Shown here one piece after another: positions 16,090 to 24,929 of a DNA stretch of 34,237 nucleotides (position 1 is its first letter; each line of letters opens with the position of its first letter). Source of the DNA: Bacteroidota bacterium (lineage in GTDB: Bacteria; Bacteroidota; Bacteroidia; B-17B0; Aurantibacillaceae); the NCBI GenBank assembly GCA_016185125.1, contig JACPOC010000006.1, positions 1 to 34,237 of the forward strand. The letters are read 5' to 3'. The notes below the pieces were generated by a model. The model did no database searches, was not told the origin of the DNA, and worked only from the letters and a program-made list of their open reading frames with translations. The position numbers were made by a program, and so were the translations under genes.

Positions 16090-16120
16090 TTGGCTAAATG
16101 CCACTAATAGCTTATTTTTG
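16090..16120 (+). promoter_or_regulatory. Bacteroidota-type promoter for the DUF349 gene
   Basis: TTG (16090-16092), then 20 nt, then TATTTTTG (16113-16120), matching the -33/-7 pattern TTG-N20-TAnnTTTG. Transcription should start near 16127, giving a leader of about 14 nt before ATG 16141. Confidence 0.65.
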
Positions 16121-16140
16121 GAGTTCCTTTTAAATAAATA

Positions 16141-17856
16141 ATGAAAACTGAATTAATTGCAAAACTAGAAGAACTGCTTACAAAAGATGCAGGTGAGGTT
16201 GCTAACGAAGTGCGCGCTCTGCAAAAAGAGTATCAAAAGTTTTGGACACTTGAGTTTGAAAAAGCCAAACTTGCTTACGTAGAAGGCGGTGGCAAGGCTA
16301 AAGAATTTGAATATCCGAAGCAAGAAGAAGATATTGCATTTGAAAGTTTAAGTGAAAAATTCAGCAAGTTAAAAAAGGAAAACGAAGCAAAACAAGTCGC
16401 TGAGCAGTCTAAAAACCTTTCTATCAGACAGGAAATTGTTTCTAAAATAAAAGACCTTAGCAAACTTAGTGACAATGTAGGGGTTGCTATAAAAATGCTT
16501 CAGGGCCTGCAAACACAATGGAAAGAAACCGGAGCTGTTTCCTCCCATAAATACAAAGATGTTCAGGCCGAATATAGTAAAGCTATTGAAGACTTTTACT
16601 ATAATTTAAAAATTTACCGTGATCTTCAGGAACACGATCTAAAACGTAATTTCGAAAATAAAACAGAATTAATTGAAAAATTAAAGGCTGTGATTAATAT
16701 TAATAATATTAAAGAAGCTGAGCGTTTAATTAAAATTTACCGTAACGAATGGGAAGAAATTGGCCCTGTTCCCAATGAAAAATGGGAAGCTACCAAACAA
16801 AGTTACAAAACCGCTTTAGACGATGTTTACTCTAAAATTAAAACGCATTACAACGGCCTTGAAGAAAAGAAAGAAAATAATTTAAAATCTAAATTAGTTT
16901 TAATTGAAAAAGCGAAAGAAATTATCGCTTCAATGGAAAATGCCGGAATTAAAAAATGGAACGATGGTACCGATCAGATAATTGCTTTACAAGCTGAATG
17001 GAAAGGCGCCGGCAGAACAACAGAAAAAGACAACGAAAAAATATGGGCCGAATTCAGAGGCATATGCGACAGCTTTTTTGAAAAGAAAAAAGAGTTTTTT
17101 GCCACTATGAATGAGAAGTTTGCGGCTGCAAGAAAGTTTAAAAATGACTTGATAACAAAAGCAGAAGCTCTGCAAACCAGCACCGATTGGCAAAAAACAG
17201 GGTTAGCTCTTATAAAATTACAGGACGAGTGGAAAAAATATCCCGGTAATGGTGATAAAGAAGAACCACATTTATTCCAAAAATTCCGTAAGGCTTGTAA
17301 CACTTTCTTTGATGCTAAAAAAGCACATTTTGAAGGCGTGGATGCTTCTTTTGAAGATAATTTAAAAGTTAAAGAAGAAATTTTATCCAAACTTAATACC
17401 TATAACGAAAGTATAGGCCGCGAAGAACTAAGAGCCATTGCTGCAGAATGGAACAACGCAGGCATGGTTCCTATGAAAGATAAAAAGCGAATAAACGAAG
17501 CTTTTTATGCTAAACTAGACGAGCTTTATGATAAAATGAATATCAATAAAGAAGAGAAAGCCACCCTTCAGTTTAAAACTAAAATTGAAAGAATGGCCGG
17601 CTCTGAAAACGGCTTTGATTTATTACGTAAAGAATCTGAATTCTTGAAGAAAATAAGTGACGAAATAAATAACAACATCCGCACGTACGATAATAATTTA
17701 GGTTTCTTTAAGCATTCAAAGGGCAGTCCTTTAATGAAGGAGTTCGAAAACAAAATAGAACTGGAAAAAGCCAAATTAGCAGAGCTTAAGATAAAACGCG
17801 ATTTAGTTTCAGAAGAATTAAATAAAATAAGGGAAACTACTAAGTCAAACGCTTAA
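16141..17856 (+). CDS. DUF349 domain protein
   Basis: A 571-aa, highly charged, almost wholly helical protein composed of repeated DUF349 units, each with a W-containing core such as LQAEWKGAGRTTEKDNEKIW, LQTQWKETGAVSSHKYKDVQ and YRNEWEEIGPVPNEKWEATK. The spacing between units is about 70 residues. No signal peptide or membrane segment, so it is cytoplasmic. The function of the family is not settled; long multi-unit versions like this are common in Bacteroidota. A good promoter lies directly upstream. The downstream intergenic stretch contains the ydeI remnant. Confidence 0.93.
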   Translation: MKTELIAKLEELLTKDAGEVANEVRALQKEYQKFWTLEFEKAKLAYVEGGGKAKEFEYPKQEEDIAFESLSEKFSKLKKENEAKQVAEQSKNLSIRQEIVSKIKDLSKLSDNVGVAIKMLQGLQTQWKETGAVSSHKYKDVQAEYSKAIEDFYYNLKIYRDLQEHDLKRNFENKTELIEKLKAVININNIKEAERLIKIYRNEWEEIGPVPNEKWEATKQSYKTALDDVYSKIKTHYNGLEEKKENNLKSKLVLIEKAKEIIASMENAGIKKWNDGTDQIIALQAEWKGAGRTTEKDNEKIWAEFRGICDSFFEKKKEFFATMNEKFAAARKFKNDLITKAEALQTSTDWQKTGLALIKLQDEWKKYPGNGDKEEPHLFQKFRKACNTFFDAKKAHFEGVDASFEDNLKVKEEILSKLNTYNESIGREELRAIAAEWNNAGMVPMKDKKRINEAFYAKLDELYDKMNINKEEKATLQFKTKIERMAGSENGFDLLRKESEFLKKISDEINNNIRTYDNNLGFFKHSKGSPLMKEFENKIELEKAKLAELKIKRDLVSEELNKIRETTKSNA

Positions 17857-17903
17857 AACTTATAGACTTTAAGAATAAACCGTAATAAAATATTCTATTT
17901 TAA

Positions 17904-18046
17904 ATGGCTGTCTTTTTTTCAACCCAATCCGACTTTAGAATTTGGCTTGAAAAGAATCACGCGAAAAAAGTGCAAAACAAGAGGCCACCCGCGTAAAAAG
18001 AATCAAACTATTGATTGATGATAGTGCGGCTGAAAAAAATCAGTAG
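17904..18046 (+). pseudogene. Internally deleted ydeI-like (bacteriocin-protection family) remnant
   Basis: ATG 17904 opens MAVFFSTQSDFRIWLEKNHA, the typical N-terminus of YdeI/OmpD-associated proteins (usually close to 190-200 aa). The frame stops at 17994. From 17972 in another frame the sequence reads AKQEATRVKRIKLLIDDSAA then EKNQ and stop (18044-18046), the typical C-terminus of the same family. The two ends are joined directly, out of frame, with roughly 150 codons missing, so a deletion has removed the middle. It fills much of the 283-bp gap between the DUF349 and helicase genes. Confidence 0.8.
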
Positions 18047-18139
18047 AAGAATAATAAATACAATAAAAAAAATAAACTTTCGGCAAGTTAATCTGAACTG
18101 CGAAGCATAAAATACAAAAGCTTTTCCTAATTTCACTGA

Positions 18140-19567
18140 ATGGCTAAAGCACTTTCTATTCCTGAATTTGAAAGTCTGGTAAAACAAAATTTACCATTTA
18201 GTGCAAACAACGACCAACAGACAGCTATTGAAAAAATAAGCCATTTTATTTTTGACAATAATGAGCGAAATGTTTTTATTTTAAAAGGATACGCAGGAAC
18301 AGGAAAAACAAATTTAATTTCGGCATTTACAAAATCTTTACCGGCTATTAAATGGCGCAGCGTGTTGCTTGCCCCCACAGGAAGAGCGGCAAAGGTTATT
18401 GGCAATTATGCGCAAAAAGAGGCGCAAACAATTCATAAAAAGATCTTTAAAAAAATAATGGGTGAGGATGGAGTCATGCATTTCATTCTTGGCGAAAATC
18501 TTCACCGAAACACATTATTTATTGTAGACGAAGCCTCAATGATAAGCGCCGACAGTGTAAACGATAAAGGCTTATTCAATAATTTGCTTGATAATTTATT
18601 TGAATACGTGTACAGCGGTCACAATTGTAAATTAATTTTAATTGGCGATACCGCCCAGCTTCCACCTGTGGGTAGCAGCGATAGTCCCGCATTAGACCTT
18701 GATTATTTAAAAAATGCCTTTCATTTAAATATTTCTTTTTTTGAGTTAAAAGAAGTTGCCCGCCAGCAAAGTGAAAGTGGAATTTTATTAAACGCGACCA
18801 ATTTACGCACACTATTAATAAACGAACAAAAAATAATTCCGCAACTCATCTGCACGCCCGATGTTATAAATGTTGCAGGCGATGAATTGGAAGACACCTT
18901 GAATTCGGCACTGTCCAAGTTCGGCGAAGATAACGTAGTGATTATTACCCGCAGTAATAAACGCGCTAATCTCTTTAATCAAAACTTCAGAAACAGAATT
19001 AAATTGTACGAAGAAAATGTTTGCACAGGCGATAAAATTATGATTGTTAAAAATAATTATTATTGGGCAGGCGAAAAAAATCAGGAAATAAGTTTTATAG
19101 CCAATGGGGATATTGCCGAAATTACAAGAATAACCGCAAGAGAAACATTGTACGATTTTAATTTTATTGATTGTAATATTAAGTTTAGCGATTACCCCAA
19201 TCTGCCCGAACAGGAAGTGAAGCTACTTATTGATTGCCTTCATTCCGATACTCCTGCCCTGTCTCAGGAAGATCAGAAAAAATTGTATCAAAATGTTTTA
19301 CAGGATATGAATAATGAACCCTCGCGTTCTCTTAAAAATGCTTATGTAAAAAACAGTCCTTATTATAACGCTTTGCAGGTTAAGTTCAGTTATGCTATCA
19401 CTTGCCACAAATCTCAGGGCGGGCAATGGCCTGTGGTTTTTATCGATCAGGGATTTATAAAAGAAGAGGATATTGATAAAAATTACATTCGATGGTTATA
19501 CACTGCAATAACCCGAGCCACAGAAAAGGTATATTTAATCGATTTTAATGAACTGTTTTTCAATTAG
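18140..19567 (+). CDS. RecD/Dda-like superfamily 1B DNA helicase
   Basis: A 475-aa ATPase. Walker A GYAGTGKT (50-57, Lys56), APTGRAAKV (78-86, motif Ia), Walker B FIVDEASMI (127-135), motif III GDTAQLPPVGS (169-179), motif V region YAITCHKSQGGQW (418-430) and motif VI YTAITRAT (454-461, Arg459) are all present. This set is that of SF1B 5'-3' helicases such as RecD2 and Dda. At 475 aa it lacks the long N-terminal helical region of RecD2, so it is closer to compact Dda-type enzymes. It probably acts in repair or replication restart. The start at 18140 follows an AT-rich region with the ydeI remnant. Confidence 0.93.
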   Translation: MAKALSIPEFESLVKQNLPFSANNDQQTAIEKISHFIFDNNERNVFILKGYAGTGKTNLISAFTKSLPAIKWRSVLLAPTGRAAKVIGNYAQKEAQTIHKKIFKKIMGEDGVMHFILGENLHRNTLFIVDEASMISADSVNDKGLFNNLLDNLFEYVYSGHNCKLILIGDTAQLPPVGSSDSPALDLDYLKNAFHLNISFFELKEVARQQSESGILLNATNLRTLLINEQKIIPQLICTPDVINVAGDELEDTLNSALSKFGEDNVVIITRSNKRANLFNQNFRNRIKLYEENVCTGDKIMIVKNNYYWAGEKNQEISFIANGDIAEITRITARETLYDFNFIDCNIKFSDYPNLPEQEVKLLIDCLHSDTPALSQEDQKKLYQNVLQDMNNEPSRSLKNAYVKNSPYYNALQVKFSYAITCHKSQGGQWPVVFIDQGFIKEEDIDKNYIRWLYTAITRATEKVYLIDFNELFFN

Positions 19568-19660
19568 TTACACTTATTAACAAATTCTTAGCCATATATT
19601 GAGGCAACGTTATTCTATAAACCAAAAATAATGTTGTATTTTTAAACTGCCAAACTTTAA

Positions 19661-20599
19661 ATGAGAAAACTTTTTACATTCCTTGTACTGCTTGTATTTG
19701 CATTTAATCTGAAATCTCAGAATTTTTCTCGCCCGGGCGACTGGAAAAAGTATAGAAAAGAGGTTTTTGTGAGCATGGGGGCCTCAAATTTTTTGGGCGA
19801 TTTGGGAGGCTTAAATAAAGCCGGAACGCATAACAGTCCTGTAGATTTAGAGTTTTCTCAAACCCGCACTGCATTTGGTTTAGCTTACCGTTACAAAATT
19901 TTAAGATGGTTAAATGTAGCCTCAAAATTTAATTACCTGGTTGTAAAAGGTAATGATGCATTAACTGCCGATCCTTTTCGTAACAATAGAAATTTAAATT
20001 TTAAATCTAATATTTTTGAACTTTCGGGTCGGGTAGAAATTGGCTGGATGAGTAACAAAGTTGGAAACCGTTATGGTATTAAACGCACACTTACCAGAAG
20101 GATGAAAGGTAATAACACATCCTTATTTCTTTTCGCCGGAATTGGTGGTTTTTATTATAATCCTAAGGGACTGGGGCCAAATGGCTATGTAAAACTAAGG
20201 CCATTGCATACCGAAGGCCAAGGTTTGCCCGGAGGTCCGCCACAATATTCCAATTACAGTATTTGCATTCCTTTGGGTATTTACTATAAGTTAATTTTAC
20301 AAAAAATATGGACTATTGGCTTTGAATTTTCATACCGAAAAACCTTTACCGATTATATTGATGATGTGAGTACTCGCTATTACAATAAGGACGCTCTTGC
20401 GGCCGCGTATGGCCCGCTTTCAGCACAAATGGCCGATCCAAATAAGGGTAATATTCCGGGGGCTACTTCACCCGGCGGAGATGGACTTGCCGCCCAAAGA
20501 GGCGATATCGAGAAAGACTCCTACATAAGCCTTGAATTTACAGTTGGATATATCTTTAAACAAAAGCGTAAACGCGCAAGGCTAAGAAGTAAATTCTAA
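19661..20599 (+). CDS. PorG/DUF6089-like outer-membrane beta-barrel
   Basis: A 312-aa exported protein: signal MRKLFTFLVLLVFAFNLKSQ (1-20), then a barrel-like chain with an opening FVSMGASNFLGDLGG and the FSYRKTFTDYIDDVSTRYY block near 220-240. These are shared by DUF6089 and the type IX secretion protein PorG. It ends in a basic tail KQKRKRARLRSKF. Compared with typical PorG it is longer, with an extra Gly/Pro-rich loop (GNIPGATSPGGDGLAAQ) before the last strands. It probably resides in the outer membrane. Whether it works in type IX secretion cannot be decided here. Confidence 0.8.
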   Translation: MRKLFTFLVLLVFAFNLKSQNFSRPGDWKKYRKEVFVSMGASNFLGDLGGLNKAGTHNSPVDLEFSQTRTAFGLAYRYKILRWLNVASKFNYLVVKGNDALTADPFRNNRNLNFKSNIFELSGRVEIGWMSNKVGNRYGIKRTLTRRMKGNNTSLFLFAGIGGFYYNPKGLGPNGYVKLRPLHTEGQGLPGGPPQYSNYSICIPLGIYYKLILQKIWTIGFEFSYRKTFTDYIDDVSTRYYNKDALAAAYGPLSAQMADPNKGNIPGATSPGGDGLAAQRGDIEKDSYISLEFTVGYIFKQKRKRARLRSKF

Positions 20600-20688
20600 T
20601 TACTCTTATTTATACGTTTTTTATTAAAACAACTGCTCCTTAACAGCTTTTATTAGCAATAGTTTAAAGCACTTCTTATATTTACTTA

Positions 20689-21318
20689 ATGATTACTTAT
20701 ACTTTTTTAGGCCTAATTATTGCTTTTTCATTGTATTGTTTTAAGGATAAAAATGCAATGAATAAGTATATGTTTCATCCCTACTCTATTTATCATTATA
20801 AAGAGCATTACCGTTTTTTAACTCACGCATTTATTCATGGAGATTATCTTCATCTTGCATTTAATTGCCTGGCTTTATTCAGCTTCGGAGTTACGCTTGA
20901 AAACGGGCTTTTTCCGCAACTCTTTGATGAGAAATTAGGAAAGCTGTATTATCTGATTCTTTTTACCGGAGGAATTTACGCCGCTTCTATCACTGAATAC
21001 ATCAGAAATAGAAAAAATCCCGACTATTCTTCTTTAGGTGCAAGTGGGGCTATTTCTTCGGTTATGTTTTGCTGGATAATGCTTGTACCACAGGCTACCA
21101 TTGGCTTATTTTTTATACCTATGCCCGGCTGGGTTGCGGGAATTCTTTTATTAGGAGTAAGTTATTTTTTAATAATGCGTAAAAAAAAGTCAAATTATTC
21201 TGATAATATCAGTCACGAATCACACTTTTGGGGCGCTATATTTGGTATAGTATTTATTGTAATACTTAAACCCGCCGTTTTGAAGCATTTTTACACTCAA
21301 ATATTAAGCAATTTTTAA
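20689..21318 (+). CDS. Rhomboid family intramembrane serine protease
   Basis: A 209-aa polytopic membrane protein with the rhomboid active site: oxyanion-hole HLAFN (His55, Asn59), nucleophile Ser119 in GASG (117-120), and His179 in the last conserved helix (SHESHFWGAIFG). It has about six membrane segments and no extra domain, as in compact bacterial rhomboids. It would cleave membrane-spanning segments of substrate proteins. Its stop is separated by one nucleotide from the start of a small secreted protein (21320), and a second related one follows, so the three genes are probably one operon and the small proteins are natural candidates for functional partners. Confidence 0.93.
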   Translation: MITYTFLGLIIAFSLYCFKDKNAMNKYMFHPYSIYHYKEHYRFLTHAFIHGDYLHLAFNCLALFSFGVTLENGLFPQLFDEKLGKLYYLILFTGGIYAASITEYIRNRKNPDYSSLGASGAISSVMFCWIMLVPQATIGLFFIPMPGWVAGILLLGVSYFLIMRKKKSNYSDNISHESHFWGAIFGIVFIVILKPAVLKHFYTQILSNF

Positions 21319-21319
21319 T

Positions 21320-21682
21320 ATGAAACAATTTATTCTCCCCATTCTATTTGTATTTATCTGCATGTTAAGCCCGGCTCAGGCCATTCGAATTACAGTAAAC
21401 GAAAAATTTGGTGATGAAATTAAACCTTTAGCAAATGTAAAATTTGAGCTTACATTTAATGATACCATAAAAACAGAAATGACAAGTACTTCAGAAGGCA
21501 GTTTAGGTAAATTTGACTTAGAAAAAGGCGTATATAAAGTGGTATTATCCAATCCGGTATATGTTATTTCAGAAACTAAAAATGTAATAATAGAAGCTAA
21601 AAGAACAAATAATTTAGTGGTTACATGTGTTCGAAAATCTATTCCTGTGCCTGAAGTTAAAAAGCCTATTAAGAAAAAATAA
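21320..21682 (+). CDS. Small secreted beta-domain protein (paralogue A)
   Basis: A 120-aa protein with a signal peptide (about 1-21, ending AQA) and one beta-sandwich-like domain resembling carboxypeptidase-regulatory or CNA-B folds: FELTFNDTIKTEMT, EGSLGKFDLEKGVYKVVLS, then NLVVTCVRK. It ends with a basic tail KKPIKKK. The family is not recognised. It starts one nucleotide after the rhomboid stop. The next gene encodes a clear paralogue (NDT, GSLG, EKG, Y motifs in the same order). Confidence 0.75.
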   Translation: MKQFILPILFVFICMLSPAQAIRITVNEKFGDEIKPLANVKFELTFNDTIKTEMTSTSEGSLGKFDLEKGVYKVVLSNPVYVISETKNVIIEAKRTNNLVVTCVRKSIPVPEVKKPIKKK

Positions 21683-21688
21683 CTATTT

Positions 21689-22024
21689 ATGAAACAATTA
21701 TTCCTCTATTTATTTTTTATAACCGGTGTTTTAAAATCGCAGTGTATTTTTATTTATGCTGCCGAAAAAATTAAAACAGCCGAAATTCCATTGACGAAAA
21801 CTGATTTTACCGTAACTATAAACGATACTTTAAAATTAGTGCGAAGTTCGGATAACGATGGATCTTTAGGTCGGATTTCTGTTGAAAAAGGAAAATACAA
21901 TATTAAAATTAAAAGTGCAGGGTTTTCAGATGGATTTCAAAATGAGGTTGTTGTAAATGAATCACGTACTACTGATGTAACCATTATATTAACCAGAAAA
22001 CCCACAATTAAAAAAGAAAAATAA
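21689..22024 (+). CDS. Small secreted beta-domain protein (paralogue B)
   Basis: A 111-aa protein, 6 nt after paralogue A. A hydrophobic N-terminal segment (MKQLFLYLFFITGVLKSQ) acts as signal or anchor. The domain has FTVTINDTLKLVRSS, DGSLGRISVEKGKYNIKIK and VTIILTRK, aligned with paralogue A, and ends in a basic tail KPTIKKEK. The pair probably arose by tandem duplication. The basic C-termini would favour anchoring or binding at negatively charged membrane. No function is known. Confidence 0.72.
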   Translation: MKQLFLYLFFITGVLKSQCIFIYAAEKIKTAEIPLTKTDFTVTINDTLKLVRSSDNDGSLGRISVEKGKYNIKIKSAGFSDGFQNEVVVNESRTTDVTIILTRKPTIKKEK

Positions 22025-22053
22025 TTTTTTAAAGTAATGCGGGCAAAATAGCT

Positions 22054-22449
22054 CTAAACTTTATCTAAAACTTTTTTAATATCAGGCCTAAAATAAAGAT
22101 TCGATTTTAATACTTTACCATCTTCACGATAAATAGGCTGACCTTTTTCATCCAATTTACTCATATTGCTGCGATGGATTTCATCGTACACCTCTTCAAT
22201 TTTATGCTGAAGTCCGTGCTTTAAAATGGTGCCGAATAATATATATAATTGATCTCCCAAAGCATCCGCAATTTCAATAATATCACCTTTTTTGCAGGCA
22301 TCCAGGTATTCTTCATTTTCTTCCTTAATCAAGTTGTAGCGCAGTGTATAGTCCTTTTCATCAATCAATTTAATCTCTGAAGCATTCCCAATTTTAAAAG
22401 TGGTATGAAACTCTTCAACCGATTTTATTTTTTCGTACAGTTTGCTCAT
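22054..22449 (-). CDS. MazG-like nucleotide pyrophosphohydrolase family protein
   Basis: A 131-aa all-alpha protein. The motif EENEEYLDA (43-51) followed by EIADALGDQLYILFGT supplies the ExxE...ExxD metal-binding acidic residues of the MazG/PRA-PH all-alpha NTP pyrophosphatases. It also contains the common SNMSKLDEKG segment. It would hydrolyse (d)NTPs to NMPs plus pyrophosphate; the substrate is not predictable. Its ATG overlaps the stop of the OmpH/Skp gene by one base (TAATG), so the two are translationally coupled. Confidence 0.85.
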   Translation of the reverse strand: MSKLYEKIKSVEEFHTTFKIGNASEIKLIDEKDYTLRYNLIKEENEEYLDACKKGDIIEIADALGDQLYILFGTILKHGLQHKIEEVYDEIHRSNMSKLDEKGQPIYREDGKVLKSNLYFRPDIKKVLDKV

Positions 22450-23120
22450 TACTTTTTAATTTTTGATGAACTCTTTCTATTTTTATATTCCGCATTCACA
22501 TTCTCTATCACTTCCTTGGTAATATCCAATGAAGCATTTCCTAAAAGCATACTGGGAATAGCATTGCTATACGTTAAAATATAATCAAAACGGCCGTTAT
22601 TCCATTTCGCTAAAAATTGTTTTAACCCTTCCTGGAAAGCGGTATTTTTTTCATTTATGCTCATACTCAGGTTATCCATCTGAAGTTGTTTATTTTGCGC
22701 TTCACGTTCAATAGTCTGAATTTCTTTTGCTAACGCTTCCATATCGGCTTGTGAGCGTATACCGGCTTTTGCGGAAGCCTGGTATTCTTCCATTTTTGTT
22801 TGATACTTAATGCTCAAACTTTCTACACTTGCTTCAATATTTGTTTTTGAGCGCTTTGCTTCAGCTACCAGATCGTTTACTTCAGTACTTTGCTCATTAA
22901 TCTGATCAATATTTACAAAGGCTATTTTGCCTGTAACCGGGGTTGAAACTGAATTAATAGAACTTACTTTTATTATATCTTTATCTTTTTTTATTGGCTC
23001 TATTGTGTTGTCTTGCTTAACACTAACGTCGGTATCTGAACTTAAAGAATTTACTTTATAAAATAAAAAAGCAACCGCCGCAACCAGCAAAACATTTAAT
23101 CCAATTAATATTTTATTCAT
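22449..23120 (-). CDS. OmpH/Skp family periplasmic chaperone
   Basis: A 223-aa protein with an N-terminal membrane anchor or uncleaved signal (MNKILIGLNVLLVAAVAFLF), a low-complexity linker (about 27-62), then KIAFVNIDQINEQS, the usual opening beta strand of Skp/OmpH, and a long coiled-coil (about 80-165) rich in Glu, Lys and Gln. It ends with a short beta region and a basic tail. The family holds outer-membrane proteins unfolded in the periplasm. The anchored form and long linker differ from E. coli Skp, but are seen in Bacteroidota. A good promoter lies at 23167-23137. Confidence 0.87.
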   Translation of the reverse strand: MNKILIGLNVLLVAAVAFLFYKVNSLSSDTDVSVKQDNTIEPIKKDKDIIKVSSINSVSTPVTGKIAFVNIDQINEQSTEVNDLVAEAKRSKTNIEASVESLSIKYQTKMEEYQASAKAGIRSQADMEALAKEIQTIEREAQNKQLQMDNLSMSINEKNTAFQEGLKQFLAKWNNGRFDYILTYSNAIPSMLLGNASLDITKEVIENVNAEYKNRKSSSKIKK

Positions 23121-23136
23121 TTAATTTAAATTTATA

Positions 23137-23167
23137 CAAATATAAAATTACGTGGTAGTTTAAACAA
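23137..23167 (-). promoter_or_regulatory. Bacteroidota-type promoter for the OmpH/Skp operon
   Basis: On the minus strand, TTG (23167-23165), 20 nt, TATATTTG (23144-23137). The spacing equals that of the promoter at 16090. Transcription should start near 23130, about 10 nt before ATG 23120. Confidence 0.65.
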
Positions 23168-23223
23168 TTAATAAAATACAATTTGTGCTAAAATTACAGG
23201 AAGCTTTAAATTTAACCTTAAAC

Positions 23224-24351
23224 CTATTTAACGCTTAACTCATCGCCCGGGGTTTCCCCTTCCAAATCAGTTATCAGTAAGGCATCTTTAAGCGCTAAAT
23301 CTACCAAAACACTTTGATTAAAGTATTCTGAGTGCAATTCGTGGCGGCACCAGGAACTCACCTTTAAAACATAATAATTATCATTTCTATTACAAAAACT
23401 TTTTACATAAAGCGGCAATGCTTTAAAAGTGTTTTCCGAAATTTTTATATTTTCTTTGTCCGAATTTCCACTTTTAAAATTAGAAGACAAGGCACTTGGC
23501 CATCGCTTACTGTAATTCAACATGGGCATCATCCAAAAAGTAATAAGCACTATGTAAAATAAAGGCCTCTGAAACAATACCGTTAAACTGAAATAGCGCT
23601 GCTGCGTTTTACCAGAAAATAAAAACACCATCATAAACGCAAATACAATATTCATAAACCAAAGGGCGTAATTACTGTTATTTACCGAAGGAAATAGAAG
23701 AATAATAAGAAGAAAATGAAGGCCAATACCCAGGCTTATTGCCAGATATTTAACAGGTTTAACTAACAACCCAAAACCAATAAATAAGAATAAAAAAGGC
23801 ACCCCTTTTCCTATTTTTAAAAAGAATGCAAATTGCCGGTCGCTGACAATTTTTTCAAGAGGAAGTATGGCATCCCGAAAATCAGTTATAATAAAATAAG
23901 GATTTATTAGCTGACTAAGTCCGTTAAAAACATATACCGATGCCACAATCAATTGAATATAAATGAAAAACGAAGTAAATCTATTCGGATTATCTACCCT
24001 TCCATCGTAAAAAAGAAAAATAATAAGAATTACATTATAAATATAAAACCAAGGCTGAAGGCGGTTAAGATCAAAAAGCACCAATACACAATTAACAATA
24101 AGAGCCAAAAATATAAATGAACGGGTGGGTTTTAAAATAAGGGAACACAAAAGAAAAATTAAACTTAAAATAATAAGAGCGTAATCATAAGGAGGCATTA
24201 AAATAAAATTTTTTATAACCGGTATTGCAGGAAAAAATCTCTGTCCGCCCCACAAATTAAAACACAATAAAAATGAAATAAATAATCCAATTGTAACTAC
24301 TATTCTTAAATATTTTAAACGCCGGGGTATTGAAATTTCAAGTGCTTCCAT
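23224..24351 (-). CDS. Polytopic membrane protein, HTTM/gamma-carboxylase-like
   Basis: A 375-aa protein with about eight to nine hydrophobic segments up to residue 285 and a soluble tail of about 90 residues. The stretch YVFNGLSQLINPYFI with following FRDAILPL resembles the HTTM / vitamin-K-dependent-carboxylase-like membrane family, but the match is not strong enough to assign activity. The soluble tail contains two Cys (CNRNDNYYVLKVSSWC). It begins 3 nt after the stop of the NlpC/P60 gene and is probably co-transcribed with it. Confidence 0.6.
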   Translation of the reverse strand: MEALEISIPRRLKYLRIVVTIGLFISFLLCFNLWGGQRFFPAIPVIKNFILMPPYDYALIILSLIFLLCSLILKPTRSFIFLALIVNCVLVLFDLNRLQPWFYIYNVILIIFLFYDGRVDNPNRFTSFFIYIQLIVASVYVFNGLSQLINPYFIITDFRDAILPLEKIVSDRQFAFFLKIGKGVPFLFLFIGFGLLVKPVKYLAISLGIGLHFLLIILLFPSVNNSNYALWFMNIVFAFMMVFLFSGKTQQRYFSLTVLFQRPLFYIVLITFWMMPMLNYSKRWPSALSSNFKSGNSDKENIKISENTFKALPLYVKSFCNRNDNYYVLKVSSWCRHELHSEYFNQSVLVDLALKDALLITDLEGETPGDELSVK

Positions 24352-24354
24352 GAA

Positions 24355-24888
24355 TTAAGATGAATGTTTTAATCTGCCTGCCGAGTAAAAATTCTTTTTA
24401 TAATAAGCTTCATTAAGGCTGCTAATAATTACCCCTTTGCCGGTGCTTGAATGAACAAAAAAATCCTTCTTTAAATACACCCCCACATGCGATACGCTTT
24501 TGCCATTGGTAATAAAAAAAACAAGATCACCTTCTCTGATTTTCTCTGCATTTACTTTGTCGCAAGCCTTCATTATTTCAGAAGAGCTGCGTGCGGTTTT
24601 ACGGCCATAAACAGTTTCATATAAAATATCGGTAAAGCAACTGCAGTCTACTCCGCTTTTAGCACAGCCTCCGTATTTGTAGGGAGTGCCATACCATTCA
24701 GTTACAAAAGAATAAAGTTTGCTGTTTTTAATTTCTCCATTTGTCATTCCTAAACTGTTTTGCCAAGTGGCAACGGGGCTTTTTGAAGGAGCCGATGTTA
24801 CAGTTTGTACAACTTCACGCTTTTGCCGGCAGGAAAATATACTGCACAAAACAAATACAAATAATATGTACTTTTTCTTAAAAAACAT
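24355..24888 (-). CDS. NlpC/P60 (C40) cell-wall peptidase lipoprotein
   Basis: I choose ATG 24888 (177 aa) because it gives MFFKKKYILFVFVLCSIFSC, a clean lipoprotein signal with lipid Cys20; a longer frame reaches 24918. The catalytic domain (about 58-175) has nucleophile Cys82 (GVDCSCFT), His134 (SHVGVYL) and His146 (FVHSS), the Cys-His-His triad of NlpC/P60 endopeptidases that cut D-Glu-diaminopimelate links in peptidoglycan. The residue two after the nucleophile is Cys84, where Gly is usual (DCSGF); this is a local oddity. The gene is first in a two-gene unit with the polytopic membrane protein and is divergent from the E1 gene. Confidence 0.92.
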   Translation of the reverse strand: MFFKKKYILFVFVLCSIFSCRQKREVVQTVTSAPSKSPVATWQNSLGMTNGEIKNSKLYSFVTEWYGTPYKYGGCAKSGVDCSCFTDILYETVYGRKTARSSSEIMKACDKVNAEKIREGDLVFFITNGKSVSHVGVYLKKDFFVHSSTGKGVIISSLNEAYYKKNFYSAGRLKHSS

Positions 24889-24929
24889 TAAAAATAAAAT
24901 TACACTCCATTTTATCACTATTTAATACA

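Noticed and set aside
17904-17996. Functional 30-aa peptide from the ydeI start
   Set aside because: It is simply the family N-terminus read into a frameshift after the deletion.
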